From positions 1-6,459 of the forward strand of contig JASHSY010000163.1 in the NCBI GenBank assembly GCA_030040825.1: a stretch of DNA of 6,459 nucleotides, in the 5' to 3' direction. Source of the stretch: Xanthobacteraceae bacterium. GTDB taxonomy: Bacteria > Pseudomonadota > Alphaproteobacteria > Rhizobiales > Xanthobacteraceae. A model generated the notes under the pieces. That model did no database searches. It was not told where the DNA came from and saw only the letters and a program-made list of their open reading frames with translations. The position numbers and the translations under genes are program-made. This document shows positions 1 to 5,601 of the stretch, in pieces. Positions within the stretch are counted from its first letter, which is position 1, and every line of letters begins with the position of its first letter.

Positions 1-2631
1 AAGAAGCTTACTCGGCTGCCGCGCCGCTCCGCCATTGTCGCCTTCTCGGCCGAGGAGGTTTACGCCATCGCCGAGCTTATTCGACGCCAACGCGGAGGCG
101 CCGCGGTGGTGCTCGGCGCGCTGTCGCCGCGCACGCGCAACGCGCAAGTTGCACTCTATCAGGCGGGTGAGGTCGAATACCTGGTGGCGACCGACGCCAT
201 CGGCATGGGCCTTAACCTCGACGTCGACCACATTGCATTCGCTTCCGACCGGAAATTCGACGGCTACCAATTCCGCAAGCTTTCGCCGGCCGAGCTTGCT
301 CAGATCGCCGGGCGGGCGGGCCGCGCGACCCGTGACGGTACCTTCGGCACGACCGGCCGCTGCCCGCCATTCGAGCCGGAATTGGCGCAGGCACTGGAGT
401 CGCACACCTTCGAGCCGGTGAGGATCGTGCAATGGCGCAATTCTGATCTCGATTTTTCTTCGATCGGGGCCTTGCAGGCGACGCTGGCTGAGGCGCCGAC
501 CGAAGATACCATGACGCGCGCGCCGGCCGCCGAGGATATCCTCGTGCTTGACCATGCTGCGCGTGAAGATGACGTGCGCGCGCTGACTTCAAGCAGCGCC
601 GATGTCGAACGGCTATGGGACGTCTGCCAGATTCCGGATTACCGCAAGATTGCACCGGCGACCCATGCTGAGCTTGTGGTCAGTGTATACAGCTATATCC
701 AGCGCGAAGGAGCGATCCCAACCGACTGGTTCGCCGAGCAGGTGGCGTTTGCCGATCGCACCGATGGTGACATCGACACGCTGTCAAACCGCATCGCGCA
801 TATTCGCACGTGGACGTTTGCGGCCAACCGGCCGGATTGGCTCACCGATCCGGAGCATTGGCAGGGCGTAACCCGCGCCGTCGAGGACAAGCTTTCGGAT
901 GCGTTGCACGAGCGGCTGACCGAACGCTTCGTCGATCGCCGCACCAGTGTGCTGATGCGCCGGCTGCGCGAGAATGCCCAGCTTGAGCCGGAGATGGGCA
1001 AAAGCGGCGACGTGATCGTCGAAGGCCACGCTATCGGCCGGCTCGACGGCTTCGTCTTCGTGCCGGATGCATCGTCGGGTGATTCCGAGGCTAAGGCGCT
1101 GCAAAACGCGGCGCAAAAGGCTCTGGCGGGCGAAATCTCCGCCCGCGCCGTGCGGCTGGCGGAGGCGCCCGATGGGCAATTCGTGCTGGCCGCCGATGGA
1201 ACCGTGCGCTGGATCGGCGCAGCGGTCGGCAAGCTTATCGCCGGCGATGACGCGCTGCGGCCTCGCGTGCGGGTGATCGCCGACGAGCATTTGTCCGGCG
1301 CGCCACGCGAGGCGGTCGAGGCGCGGATTGATAAATGGGTAAAAGCATACATCGAAAAATTGCTGGGGCCGCTGTTCGAGCTTTCGGCGGCTACGGATAT
1401 CAGCGGCGTCGCCCGCGGCGTCGCTTTTCAGCTTGTTGAGGCGCTGGGCGTTCTCGATCGGATACGTGTTGCCGATCAAGTCAAGGGGTTGGAACAGCCG
1501 GAGCGGGCGACGTTGCGCAAATACGGTGTGCGTTTCGGCGCCTATCACATCTACCTGCCTGCGCTCCTCAAACCCGCACCGCGCGCACTTGCGGTGCAGC
1601 TTTGCGCGCTGGCGGCCACCGGTGCATCGAACCAGGGTCTCGACGATTTGCTGCAGCTTGCCGGCAGCGGCCGCACCTCTATTCCCATCAAACGTGAGAT
1701 TGATCCTGCGCTCTATCGCACGGCCGGTTATCGCGCTTGCGGCGAGCGCGCGGTACGCGTCGATATACTCGAACGGCTGGCCGATCTGATCCGTCCGGCG
1801 CTGGCCTGGCGCGAGGGCATCGCCGGACCCAAGCCGCCGGGCGCGGTCACCGGCGGCGGCTTTGCGATTGTCAACACCATGACTTCGCTCACTGGTGCGT
1901 CCGGCGAAGACTTCGCTTCGATCCTGCGCTCGCTCGGCTATCGGATGGAGCGGCGGCCCAAACCGATTGAGCCGGTGCCCGCGCCTACGCCTGCGACTGC
2001 TGAAGGCGGCGAGGCGGCTGCGCCAACGACCACCGACATTCCGTCAGCGCCGCTCGATGGCACCGCGCCAGTTTCGATTCCGGAGGTCGCAGCAGAGACT
2101 GCTGCCGATAGACCGCCGGTGGAAGCGCTGGAAGCGGAAGAAGTTGCCGCACCCGTTGCTGAAGCGCCGGTCGATCTGCCGGTTGCTACGGCGGTGGAAC
2201 CGGAGATGATCGAAGTCTGGCGGCCGGGACGGCTCGCGCGCCAAGGCCGGGGCCGTCATCCGCGCACCCGGCGGGGCGATGCCGGCAAACATCCGGCAAC
2301 GGCCGACGCAAAACCAGCCCCGACGAGTGCGATCGCTTCGGAGGGTGGTGTATCGGCTCCGGCTGCCGAGCAAACCGGGCCGAGTGTGGCTGCCGCAACG
2401 GACGAAGCTTCGAGACCCGAGCGACAATCGCGGCACCGGCGCCGGGAATCCGGCGAGCGTTTCGACCGCCCACGCCGCGAGCGGCCAGCCGCGCATGGGG
2501 GGCGGCATGAACGCAATAAGCGGTACGAGCGAGATGATCGCCGTGAAAAAGCGCCGGACCCCAATTCGCCCTTCGCCAAGCTCGCCGCACTGAAAGCGCA
2601 ACTCGAAGCCGACGCCAAGGAGCGTCGATAG
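1..2631 (+). CDS. Suv3/MgpS-like ATP-dependent helicase, C-terminal part (5' end outside window)
   Basis: The frame is open from base 1 to the TAG at 2629-2631, giving 876 residues with no start in the window. An ATG at 106 lies inside the helicase domain and is not the start. Helicase motif V (VATDAIGMGLNLD, window residues 62-74) and motif VI (QIAGRAGR, 101-108) are clear, so this is the second RecA lobe of a superfamily 2 helicase. The Walker A and DExH motifs must lie upstream. WDVCQIPDYRKI (206-217) is typical of the Suv3 C-terminal region, and the folded part runs to about residue 650. Residues about 655-876 are low in complexity: first Pro/Ala/Glu-rich, then very Arg-rich (about 804-858), ending in a neater segment with SPFAKLAALKAQLE. 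Suv3 relatives unwind RNA or RNA/DNA in the cytoplasm. A role in RNA metabolism is inferred, and the Arg-rich tail suggests nucleic-acid or RNase contact. It is the first visible gene of the unit with the S4 gene and fdxA. Confidence 0.93.
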   Translation, partial: KKLTRLPRRSAIVAFSAEEVYAIAELIRRQRGGAAVVLGALSPRTRNAQVALYQAGEVEYLVATDAIGMGLNLDVDHIAFASDRKFDGYQFRKLSPAELAQIAGRAGRATRDGTFGTTGRCPPFEPELAQALESHTFEPVRIVQWRNSDLDFSSIGALQATLAEAPTEDTMTRAPAAEDILVLDHAAREDDVRALTSSSADVERLWDVCQIPDYRKIAPATHAELVVSVYSYIQREGAIPTDWFAEQVAFADRTDGDIDTLSNRIAHIRTWTFAANRPDWLTDPEHWQGVTRAVEDKLSDALHERLTERFVDRRTSVLMRRLRENAQLEPEMGKSGDVIVEGHAIGRLDGFVFVPDASSGDSEAKALQNAAQKALAGEISARAVRLAEAPDGQFVLAADGTVRWIGAAVGKLIAGDDALRPRVRVIADEHLSGAPREAVEARIDKWVKAYIEKLLGPLFELSAATDISGVARGVAFQLVEALGVLDRIRVADQVKGLEQPERATLRKYGVRFGAYHIYLPALLKPAPRALAVQLCALAATGASNQGLDDLLQLAGSGRTSIPIKREIDPALYRTAGYRACGERAVRVDILERLADLIRPALAWREGIAGPKPPGAVTGGGFAIVNTMTSLTGASGEDFASILRSLGYRMERRPKPIEPVPAPTPATAEGGEAAAPTTTDIPSAPLDGTAPVSIPEVAAETAADRPPVEALEAEEVAAPVAEAPVDLPVATAVEPEMIEVWRPGRLARQGRGRHPRTRRGDAGKHPATADAKPAPTSAIASEGGVSAPAAEQTGPSVAAATDEASRPERQSRHRRRESGERFDRPRRERPAAHGGRHERNKRYERDDRREKAPDPNSPFAKLAALKAQLEADAKERR

Positions 2632-2633
2632 CG

Positions 2634-2903
2634 TTGGCGGTTCAGGCCGACCGGCAGCGCATCGACCGATGGCTGTGGCACGCCCGGCTGGTGCGCAGCC
2701 GTATTGCGGCAGCCGGGCTGGCCAATGCCGGCTATGTACGCATTAACGGGTCGCGAATTAGCGCGCCTGGCCGCATGGTACGGCGAGGCGACGTAATTAC
2801 TGTCGCGCTCGACCGGCGCGTGCGCGTGATCAAAGTGACCGCGTTTTCTGAGCGGCGAGGACCGGCGGCCGCCGCAGCTTGCCTCTACGAGGAATTGCTT
2901 TGA
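2634..2903 (+). CDS. Short S4-domain RNA-binding protein, Hsp15/HslR-like
   Basis: This 89-residue protein starts at a TTG two bases after the helicase stop. The start is chosen because AAGGAG at 2617-2622 lies 11 bases upstream and no earlier start codon exists in the frame. Residues 8-58 form an S4 domain with the family signature RIDRWLWHARLVRSR, then the NAGYVRINGSR turn and a RRGDVITV strand. The end, RRGPAAAAACLYEELL, matches the point in E. coli Hsp15 just after its S4 domain (RRPASEAALLYEE). Hsp15 binds stalled 50S subunits carrying nascent chains, so a ribosome-related RNA-binding role is likely but inferred. The protein is short for the family (about 120-135 residues) because it lacks the basic C-terminal tail. 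The frame after the TGA stays open for 36 Arg-rich codons up to a TGA overlapping the fdxA ATG, so the stop may be a recent nonsense change or a sequence error. Close spacing suggests co-transcription with the helicase. Confidence 0.87.
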   Translation: MAVQADRQRIDRWLWHARLVRSRIAAAGLANAGYVRINGSRISAPGRMVRRGDVITVALDRRVRVIKVTAFSERRGPAAAAACLYEELL

Positions 2904-2930
2904 GAGCGCGACCGAAGGCGACTACCCCCG

Positions 2931-2982
2931 GCAAGGCTGCAAACCTTGCGCCCCTATGGGCCTTGCGGTAGGAGCAAGGCCC
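2931..2982 (+). promoter_or_regulatory. Tandem complementary hairpins between the S4 gene and fdxA
   Basis: GCAAGG (2931-2936) pairs with CCTTGC (2944-2949) around a 7-base loop. Then GGGCCTTGC (2958-2966) pairs perfectly with GCAAGGCCC (2974-2982) around another 7-base loop. The same hexamer and its complement therefore occur twice, in the order A, B, B, A, and the distal copies could pair with each other instead. No T-run follows, so it does not look like an intrinsic terminator. The second hairpin ends 28 bases before the fdxA ATG. A role in RNA processing, stability or fdxA expression is possible but unproven. Confidence 0.5.
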
Positions 2983-3010
2983 GCGAACGGACCGAAGTCA
3001 GAGTGAGCAG

Positions 3011-3349
3011 ATGACCTATATCGTCAACGATAATTGCATTAAATGCAAATACATGGACTGTGTTGAGGTGTGCCCCGTAGATTGCTTTTACGAGGGCGAG
3101 AATATGTTGGTCATCCACCCCGACGAGTGCATCGATTGCGGCGTTTGTGAACCTGAATGCCCGGTCGACGCGATCAAGCCCGACACCGAGCCCAATGTCG
3201 AGAAGTGGCTGAGCGTGAACGCGGAATTTGCGAAAATCTGGCCAAATATCACTGCCAAAAAAGATCCGCCCGCCGACGCCAAGGATTTCGAGGGCGTAAC
3301 CGGCAAGTTCGAGCAGTATTTTTCCCCCAACCCGGGAACAGGCAACTAG
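3011..3349 (+). CDS. fdxA: Seven-iron ferredoxin FdxA ([3Fe-4S][4Fe-4S])
   Basis: This complete 112-residue protein is very close in pattern to Azotobacter vinelandii ferredoxin I. It opens MTYIVNDNCIKCKYMDC and has nine cysteines at 9, 12, 17, 21, 25, 40, 43, 46 and 50. By analogy with that protein, C9, C17 and C50 hold the 3Fe-4S cluster, and C21, C40, C43 and C46 the 4Fe-4S cluster, while C12 and C25 are free. The C-terminal region with NAEFAKIWPNITAKKDPPAD is also typical of the family. It is a soluble cytoplasmic one-electron carrier whose partner cannot be read from this window. The ATG at 3011 is the only sensible start, but the upstream bases (GAGTGAGCAG) make a weak ribosome site. 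The ATG overlaps a TGA in the frame that continues past the S4 stop, which hints at former translational coupling. Placement between the S4 gene and carD matches the rhizobial order I recall. Confidence 0.97.
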   Translation: MTYIVNDNCIKCKYMDCVEVCPVDCFYEGENMLVIHPDECIDCGVCEPECPVDAIKPDTEPNVEKWLSVNAEFAKIWPNITAKKDPPADAKDFEGVTGKFEQYFSPNPGTGN

Positions 3350-3368
3350 CTTAAATCGTTGTATTTTT

Positions 3369-3424
3369 AGCCTTAACCTTGTTCCGCTTGCGATCTTTTG
3401 CAATGCCATAAGGCTTTGATTTTG
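3369..3424 (+). terminator. Possible weak terminator after fdxA
   Basis: AGCCTTA (3369-3375) can pair perfectly with TAAGGCT (3409-3415), enclosing a 33-base loop. That loop contains an inner TTGC/GCAA hairpin (3388-3391 with 3400-3403). The stem is followed by TTGATTTTGG, a poor U-tract. The large loop and weak tail make this a tentative call. It also overlaps the proposed -35 box of the carD promoter. Confidence 0.3.
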
Positions 3425-3443
3425 GCTGAAAATGTGATATAAA
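3416..3443 (+). promoter_or_regulatory. Predicted sigma-70-type promoter for carD
   Basis: TTGATT (3416-3421, four of six consensus bases) and TATAAA (3438-3443, five of six) are separated by 16 bases in an AT-rich stretch that stands out from the GC-rich surroundings. Transcription would begin near 3450. That gives a leader of about 300 bases to the preferred carD start at 3750, or about 110 bases to the GTG at 3561. The call is by consensus match only. Confidence 0.55.
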
Positions 3444-3477
3444 ACGGTTCACATAATGAATACTACACCCCATATAC

Positions 3478-3505
3478 AGCTCCCTCACTCGGGGAGCTTA
3501 TTTTT
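3478..3505 (+). terminator. Terminator-like hairpin in the fdxA-carD gap (possible attenuator)
   Basis: AGCTCCC (3478-3484) pairs with GGGAGCT (3492-3498) around the loop TCACTCG, followed at once by TATTTTT. This is the form of a Rho-independent terminator. It lies about 30 bases downstream of the start expected from the promoter at 3416-3443. It could therefore end read-through from fdxA, attenuate carD, or produce a short RNA of about 55 bases. The sequence alone does not separate these. Confidence 0.55.
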
Positions 3506-3603
3506 CCGGGGCGTTATCGAGGAACCGTCAAAAGAGGCGTGAAAAATCCACGCGAGAGCTGTGGCTGAAAACACTCGTCGTCATCGTGCAAAGAAGGGCA
3601 CGG

Positions 3604-3732
3604 CCGGCAGGAGCCGGAAGACTAGAAAGCCCGCCTCCGGCGTAAGCCGCAGGCCCACACAGACCACGCGGCAAACGACCCGGGGAAGGGTTGGCGTCGC
3701 AAAAGCCGCCCTCCGGCGGAAGCCGGAAGCGG
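3604..3732 (+). repeat. Three CCGGC-type hairpins in the carD leader
   Basis: Three short hairpins share a core. CCGGC-AGGA-GCCGG lies at 3604-3617. CGGC-GTAA-GCCG lies at 3638-3649, extended by a GCCT/AGGC outer stem across a C-C mismatch. TCCGGC-GGAA-GCCGGA lies at 3712-3727, extended by CCGC (3706-3709) with GCGG (3729-3732). The second and third have GNRA-type loops. The first two are in the same reading phase and the third is not, so the shared pattern is at nucleotide level. The last stem abuts the carD ribosome binding site. Confidence 0.45.
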
Positions 3733-3738
3733 AAGGAG
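3731..3738 (+). promoter_or_regulatory. Strong Shine-Dalgarno site deciding the carD start
   Basis: GGAAGGAG ends 11 bases before the ATG at 3750 and 5 bases before an in-frame TTG at 3744. It is the best ribosome binding site in the window. The alternative GTG start at 3561 has only a short GAGAG two bases upstream. This supports translation from about 3750 rather than 3561. Confidence 0.65.
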
Positions 3739-3749
3739 TAGCTTTGGGA

Positions 3750-4322
3750 ATGAATGCGAAGAAGACTACACAGCGGCAGGGCTTCAAGACCAACGAATTC
3801 ATCGTCTATCCGGCCCATGGTGTGGGCCAGATCGTTGCGATCGAGGAGCAAGAGGTCGCTGGAGCGCGGCTTGAACTTTTCGTCATCAACTTCGTCAAGG
3901 ACAAGATGACCTTGCGGGTGCCGACCTCGAAGATCGCTTCGGTCGGCATGCGCAAGCTCGCCGAGACGCCCATGGTCAAACGGGCGCTTGAGACATTGAA
4001 GGGGCGGGCGCGGATCAAGCGCACCATGTGGTCGCGCCGCGCGCAGGAATACGAGGCCAAGATCAACTCTGGCGACATCGTCGCCATCGCCGAAGTCGTT
4101 CGGGATCTCTTTCGTTCGGAGTCGCAACCGGAGCAATCATACTCCGAGCGGCAGCTCTACGAGGCCGCCCTCGATCGTCTATCGCGCGAGGTTGCGGCGG
4201 TGCAGCGGCTGACCGAAACCGAAGCGATCAAGGAGATTGAGGCCGCGCTCGCCAAGGGCCCTCATCGTGGACCGAAGCCGGAAGCGGAGGAAGACGCCGT
4301 CGTCGAGGAAGAGGCGGCGTAA
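3750..4322 (+). CDS. carD: CarD/CdnL-family RNA polymerase-binding transcription regulator
   Basis: From the ATG at 3750 the protein has 190 residues. Residues 11-72 are the RNA polymerase-interacting (CarD/TRCF) domain, starting GFKTNEFIVYPAHGVGQI. The helical DNA-contacting domain spans about 75-167, with the basic KGRARIKRTMWSRR (84-97). Its W94 probably matches the tryptophan that mycobacterial CarD uses to stabilise the open promoter complex. Residues 177-190 are an acidic tail. The family binds the polymerase beta subunit and acts globally on initiation, often at rRNA promoters. The frame extends upstream to a GTG at 3561, adding 63 very basic residues (3561-3749). That part uses AGG, AGA and CGG codons unlike the rest and has a poor ribosome site, so I prefer 3750. 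Bradyrhizobium homologues, as I recall, do carry a basic N-terminal extension, so the longer form (253 residues) remains possible. It has its own predicted promoter and a strong terminator, and so looks like a separate unit from fdxA. Confidence 0.93.
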   Translation: MNAKKTTQRQGFKTNEFIVYPAHGVGQIVAIEEQEVAGARLELFVINFVKDKMTLRVPTSKIASVGMRKLAETPMVKRALETLKGRARIKRTMWSRRAQEYEAKINSGDIVAIAEVVRDLFRSESQPEQSYSERQLYEAALDRLSREVAAVQRLTETEAIKEIEAALAKGPHRGPKPEAEEDAVVEEEAA

Positions 4323-4334
4323 CCATCACCGGCA

Positions 4335-4349
4335 TTCCCGTTTCGGGAA
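4335..4349 (+). other. Small hairpin just after carD
   Basis: TTCCCG (4335-4340) pairs with CGGGAA (4344-4349) across a TTT loop, 12 bases after the carD stop and upstream of the main terminator. It is followed by only AAAG, so it is not itself a terminator. It may protect the 3' end of the transcript. Confidence 0.4.
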
Positions 4350-4356
4350 AAGTTCC

Positions 4357-4390
4357 AAAGGCCCGGCATCCCTGCCGGGCCTTTTGTTGT
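4357..4390 (+). terminator. Strong Rho-independent terminator after carD
   Basis: AAAGGCCCGGCA (4357-4368) and TGCCGGGCCTTT (4373-4384) form a perfect 12-base stem with the four-base loop TCCC, followed by TGTTGT after the TTTT at 4382-4385. It closes the carD transcript 34 bases after its stop codon. This is the clearest terminator in the window. Confidence 0.9.
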
Positions 4391-4500
4391 TCCAGCGCCC
4401 GTGCGCAGATCGCGGTCTGCCGGCAAAAATTCGCTCGTTAGACATAAATTAAGCTTCATTTGAAAGGAACTAGAGCCATCGGGAAGGTAGGGGCGGGGCG

Positions 4501-5280
4501 TTGCGTATGCGGCGGGTTCGGGGGCTCAAGCGCGGGCGTTATCTTTCGCTTCTTGGGGCCGGCTTTCTCGGGTACCTGCTTGGCGCCTGGCACGCGGTTG
4601 CCGTCAACTCCACCGACCTTTCTGCTTCGCAGAACATCGCCCTGCGCTTTCCGGAAGCGAATGCCGATGCTGCTGTGGACGAATCCGCGGCGGATCTGCC
4701 GACCGGCACTGTGAGTACTGCTGAACTCAAACAGGCTCGGCTCGCGCTGCTTAGCCCGCAACCAATGGCGCCGGGCGCCGCCGCGCCGACGGTGCAGCCG
4801 TTGCAGACTGTGGCGTCGCTGCCGCCGGCGGATGCCGCACCGACGCGCCCGGCGTCAGCGGCATTGACACCACCGCATACCGAAATGAAACCGGCAGCAG
4901 TTATGCCGCCAAGCGGCGAGCCGAGGACGAAAGCCGCCGCGGCGGTGCCACGTCACCCCGTTCGCCCGGGTTTTCTCCTCAATGACGCGCAGATCGCGAG
5001 CATCAAGGAAAGGCTGCATCTGACCGCAGATCAAGCCCGCATGTGGCCGGCGGTCGAGGCCGCGCTGCGCAACATTGCCTACGTCAAGGAGCGCCTTGCG
5101 CGCCGGCACGGCATGCCGGCGGGCAGCGAAGTTGCTTCAATCGATCCGAATGCCGCTGAGGTGCAGGACCTAAAGTCCGCCGCCATCCCGTTGATCATGA
5201 GCTTTTCGGACGAGCAGAAGAACGAGGTGCGCAGCGTGGCCCACGGCATGGGATTGGATAAGCTCGCATCGGAGTTTTGA
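4501..5280 (+). CDS. Membrane-anchored or exported protein with an LTxxQ-type (Spy/CpxP-like) helical domain
   Basis: This 259-residue protein begins with a basic stretch and a hydrophobic segment (about residues 14-34, containing LSLLGAGFLGYLLG), which fits a signal anchor or uncleaved signal peptide. Residues about 55-155 are a Pro/Ala-rich linker, probably disordered and periplasmic. The C-terminal domain (about 158-259) is helical and contains LTADQARMWPAVEAALRNI from residue 174, resembling the LTxxQ motif of Spy/CpxP proteins. It ends with DEQKNEVRSVAHGMGLDKL. Such proteins can act in envelope stress or periplasmic chaperoning, but this one is only distantly similar, so the function is open. 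The start is uncertain: TTG at 4501 has AGGGG (4489-4493) seven bases upstream, while the ATG at 4507 would shorten the protein by two residues without changing the reading. It lies beyond the carD terminator, so it needs its own promoter. I see no convincing one in 4391-4500. Confidence 0.82.
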   Translation: MRMRRVRGLKRGRYLSLLGAGFLGYLLGAWHAVAVNSTDLSASQNIALRFPEANADAAVDESAADLPTGTVSTAELKQARLALLSPQPMAPGAAAPTVQPLQTVASLPPADAAPTRPASAALTPPHTEMKPAAVMPPSGEPRTKAAAAVPRHPVRPGFLLNDAQIASIKERLHLTADQARMWPAVEAALRNIAYVKERLARRHGMPAGSEVASIDPNAAEVQDLKSAAIPLIMSFSDEQKNEVRSVAHGMGLDKLASEF

Positions 5281-5357
5281 TTTCTTCGCTCCACGACTAT
5301 CCTTTTGCTGCGCCTTGCGCGTCTGGCGACCCTATGGCAAGGATCGCCGCGATTTTA

Positions 5358-5386
5358 TTGCACTTGCGTTGCACCGGCTGTACGCG
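5358..5386 (+). promoter_or_regulatory. Weak candidate promoter for tRNA-Thr
   Basis: TTGCAC (5358-5363) is followed after 17 bases by TACGCG (5381-5386), 21 bases before the tRNA. A second TTGCAC sits at 5369-5374. The -35 box is fair but the -10 box is poor, so this is a position-based guess. Confidence 0.25.
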
Positions 5387-5407
5387 ACGCGCAGGGCTGA
5401 ACGGTTC

Positions 5408-5482
<75 letters not shown>

Positions 5483-5601
5483 GATTATGTGATGATGCTT
5501 TAGCTCGCTGCGCTCGCTCGACCGGTGCGGCGCCACCGTCGCCGACCGTTGTCCGCGGCAAGCCCGAAACTCACCAAAAAGAATCGGAATCATTGGCCGG
5601 C
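5483..5601. other. Convergent gap between tRNA-Thr and the WD40 gene
   Basis: This 119-base gap separates two convergent genes. It holds a direct repeat of GCTCGCT (within 5504-5519) but no clear hairpin with a T-run on either strand. On the minus strand a short T-rich run follows the WD40 stop (AAAAAGAATC on the plus strand at 5576-5585) without a stem before it. I found no tRNA 3'-end duplication. Confidence 0.3.

Noticed and set aside
784..1548. Minus-strand 254-codon ORF within the helicase region
   Set aside because: It is a high-GC shadow of the helicase frame. The composition is His/Arg/Ala-rich without motifs, and the plus-strand frame is clearly coding.
3521..3525. Second GGAAC upstream of carD as an EcfG-type -35 box
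   Set aside because: The bases 16-18 downstream are A-rich with no GTT.
3528..4136. Minus-strand 202-codon ORF antisense to carD
   Set aside because: It overlaps the strongly conserved carD frame and shows no family features.
4466..4470. GGAAC resembling the -35 box of a rhizobial EcfG-type general stress promoter before the LTxxQ gene
   Set aside because: No GTT -10 element occurs 16-17 bases downstream. The nearest GTT is 29 bases away, too far.
4460..4714. Plus-strand 84-codon ORF overlapping the start of the LTxxQ gene
   Set aside because: It is out of frame with the gene that has a signal anchor and a recognisable domain, and its content is Gly/Cys-rich shadow sequence.
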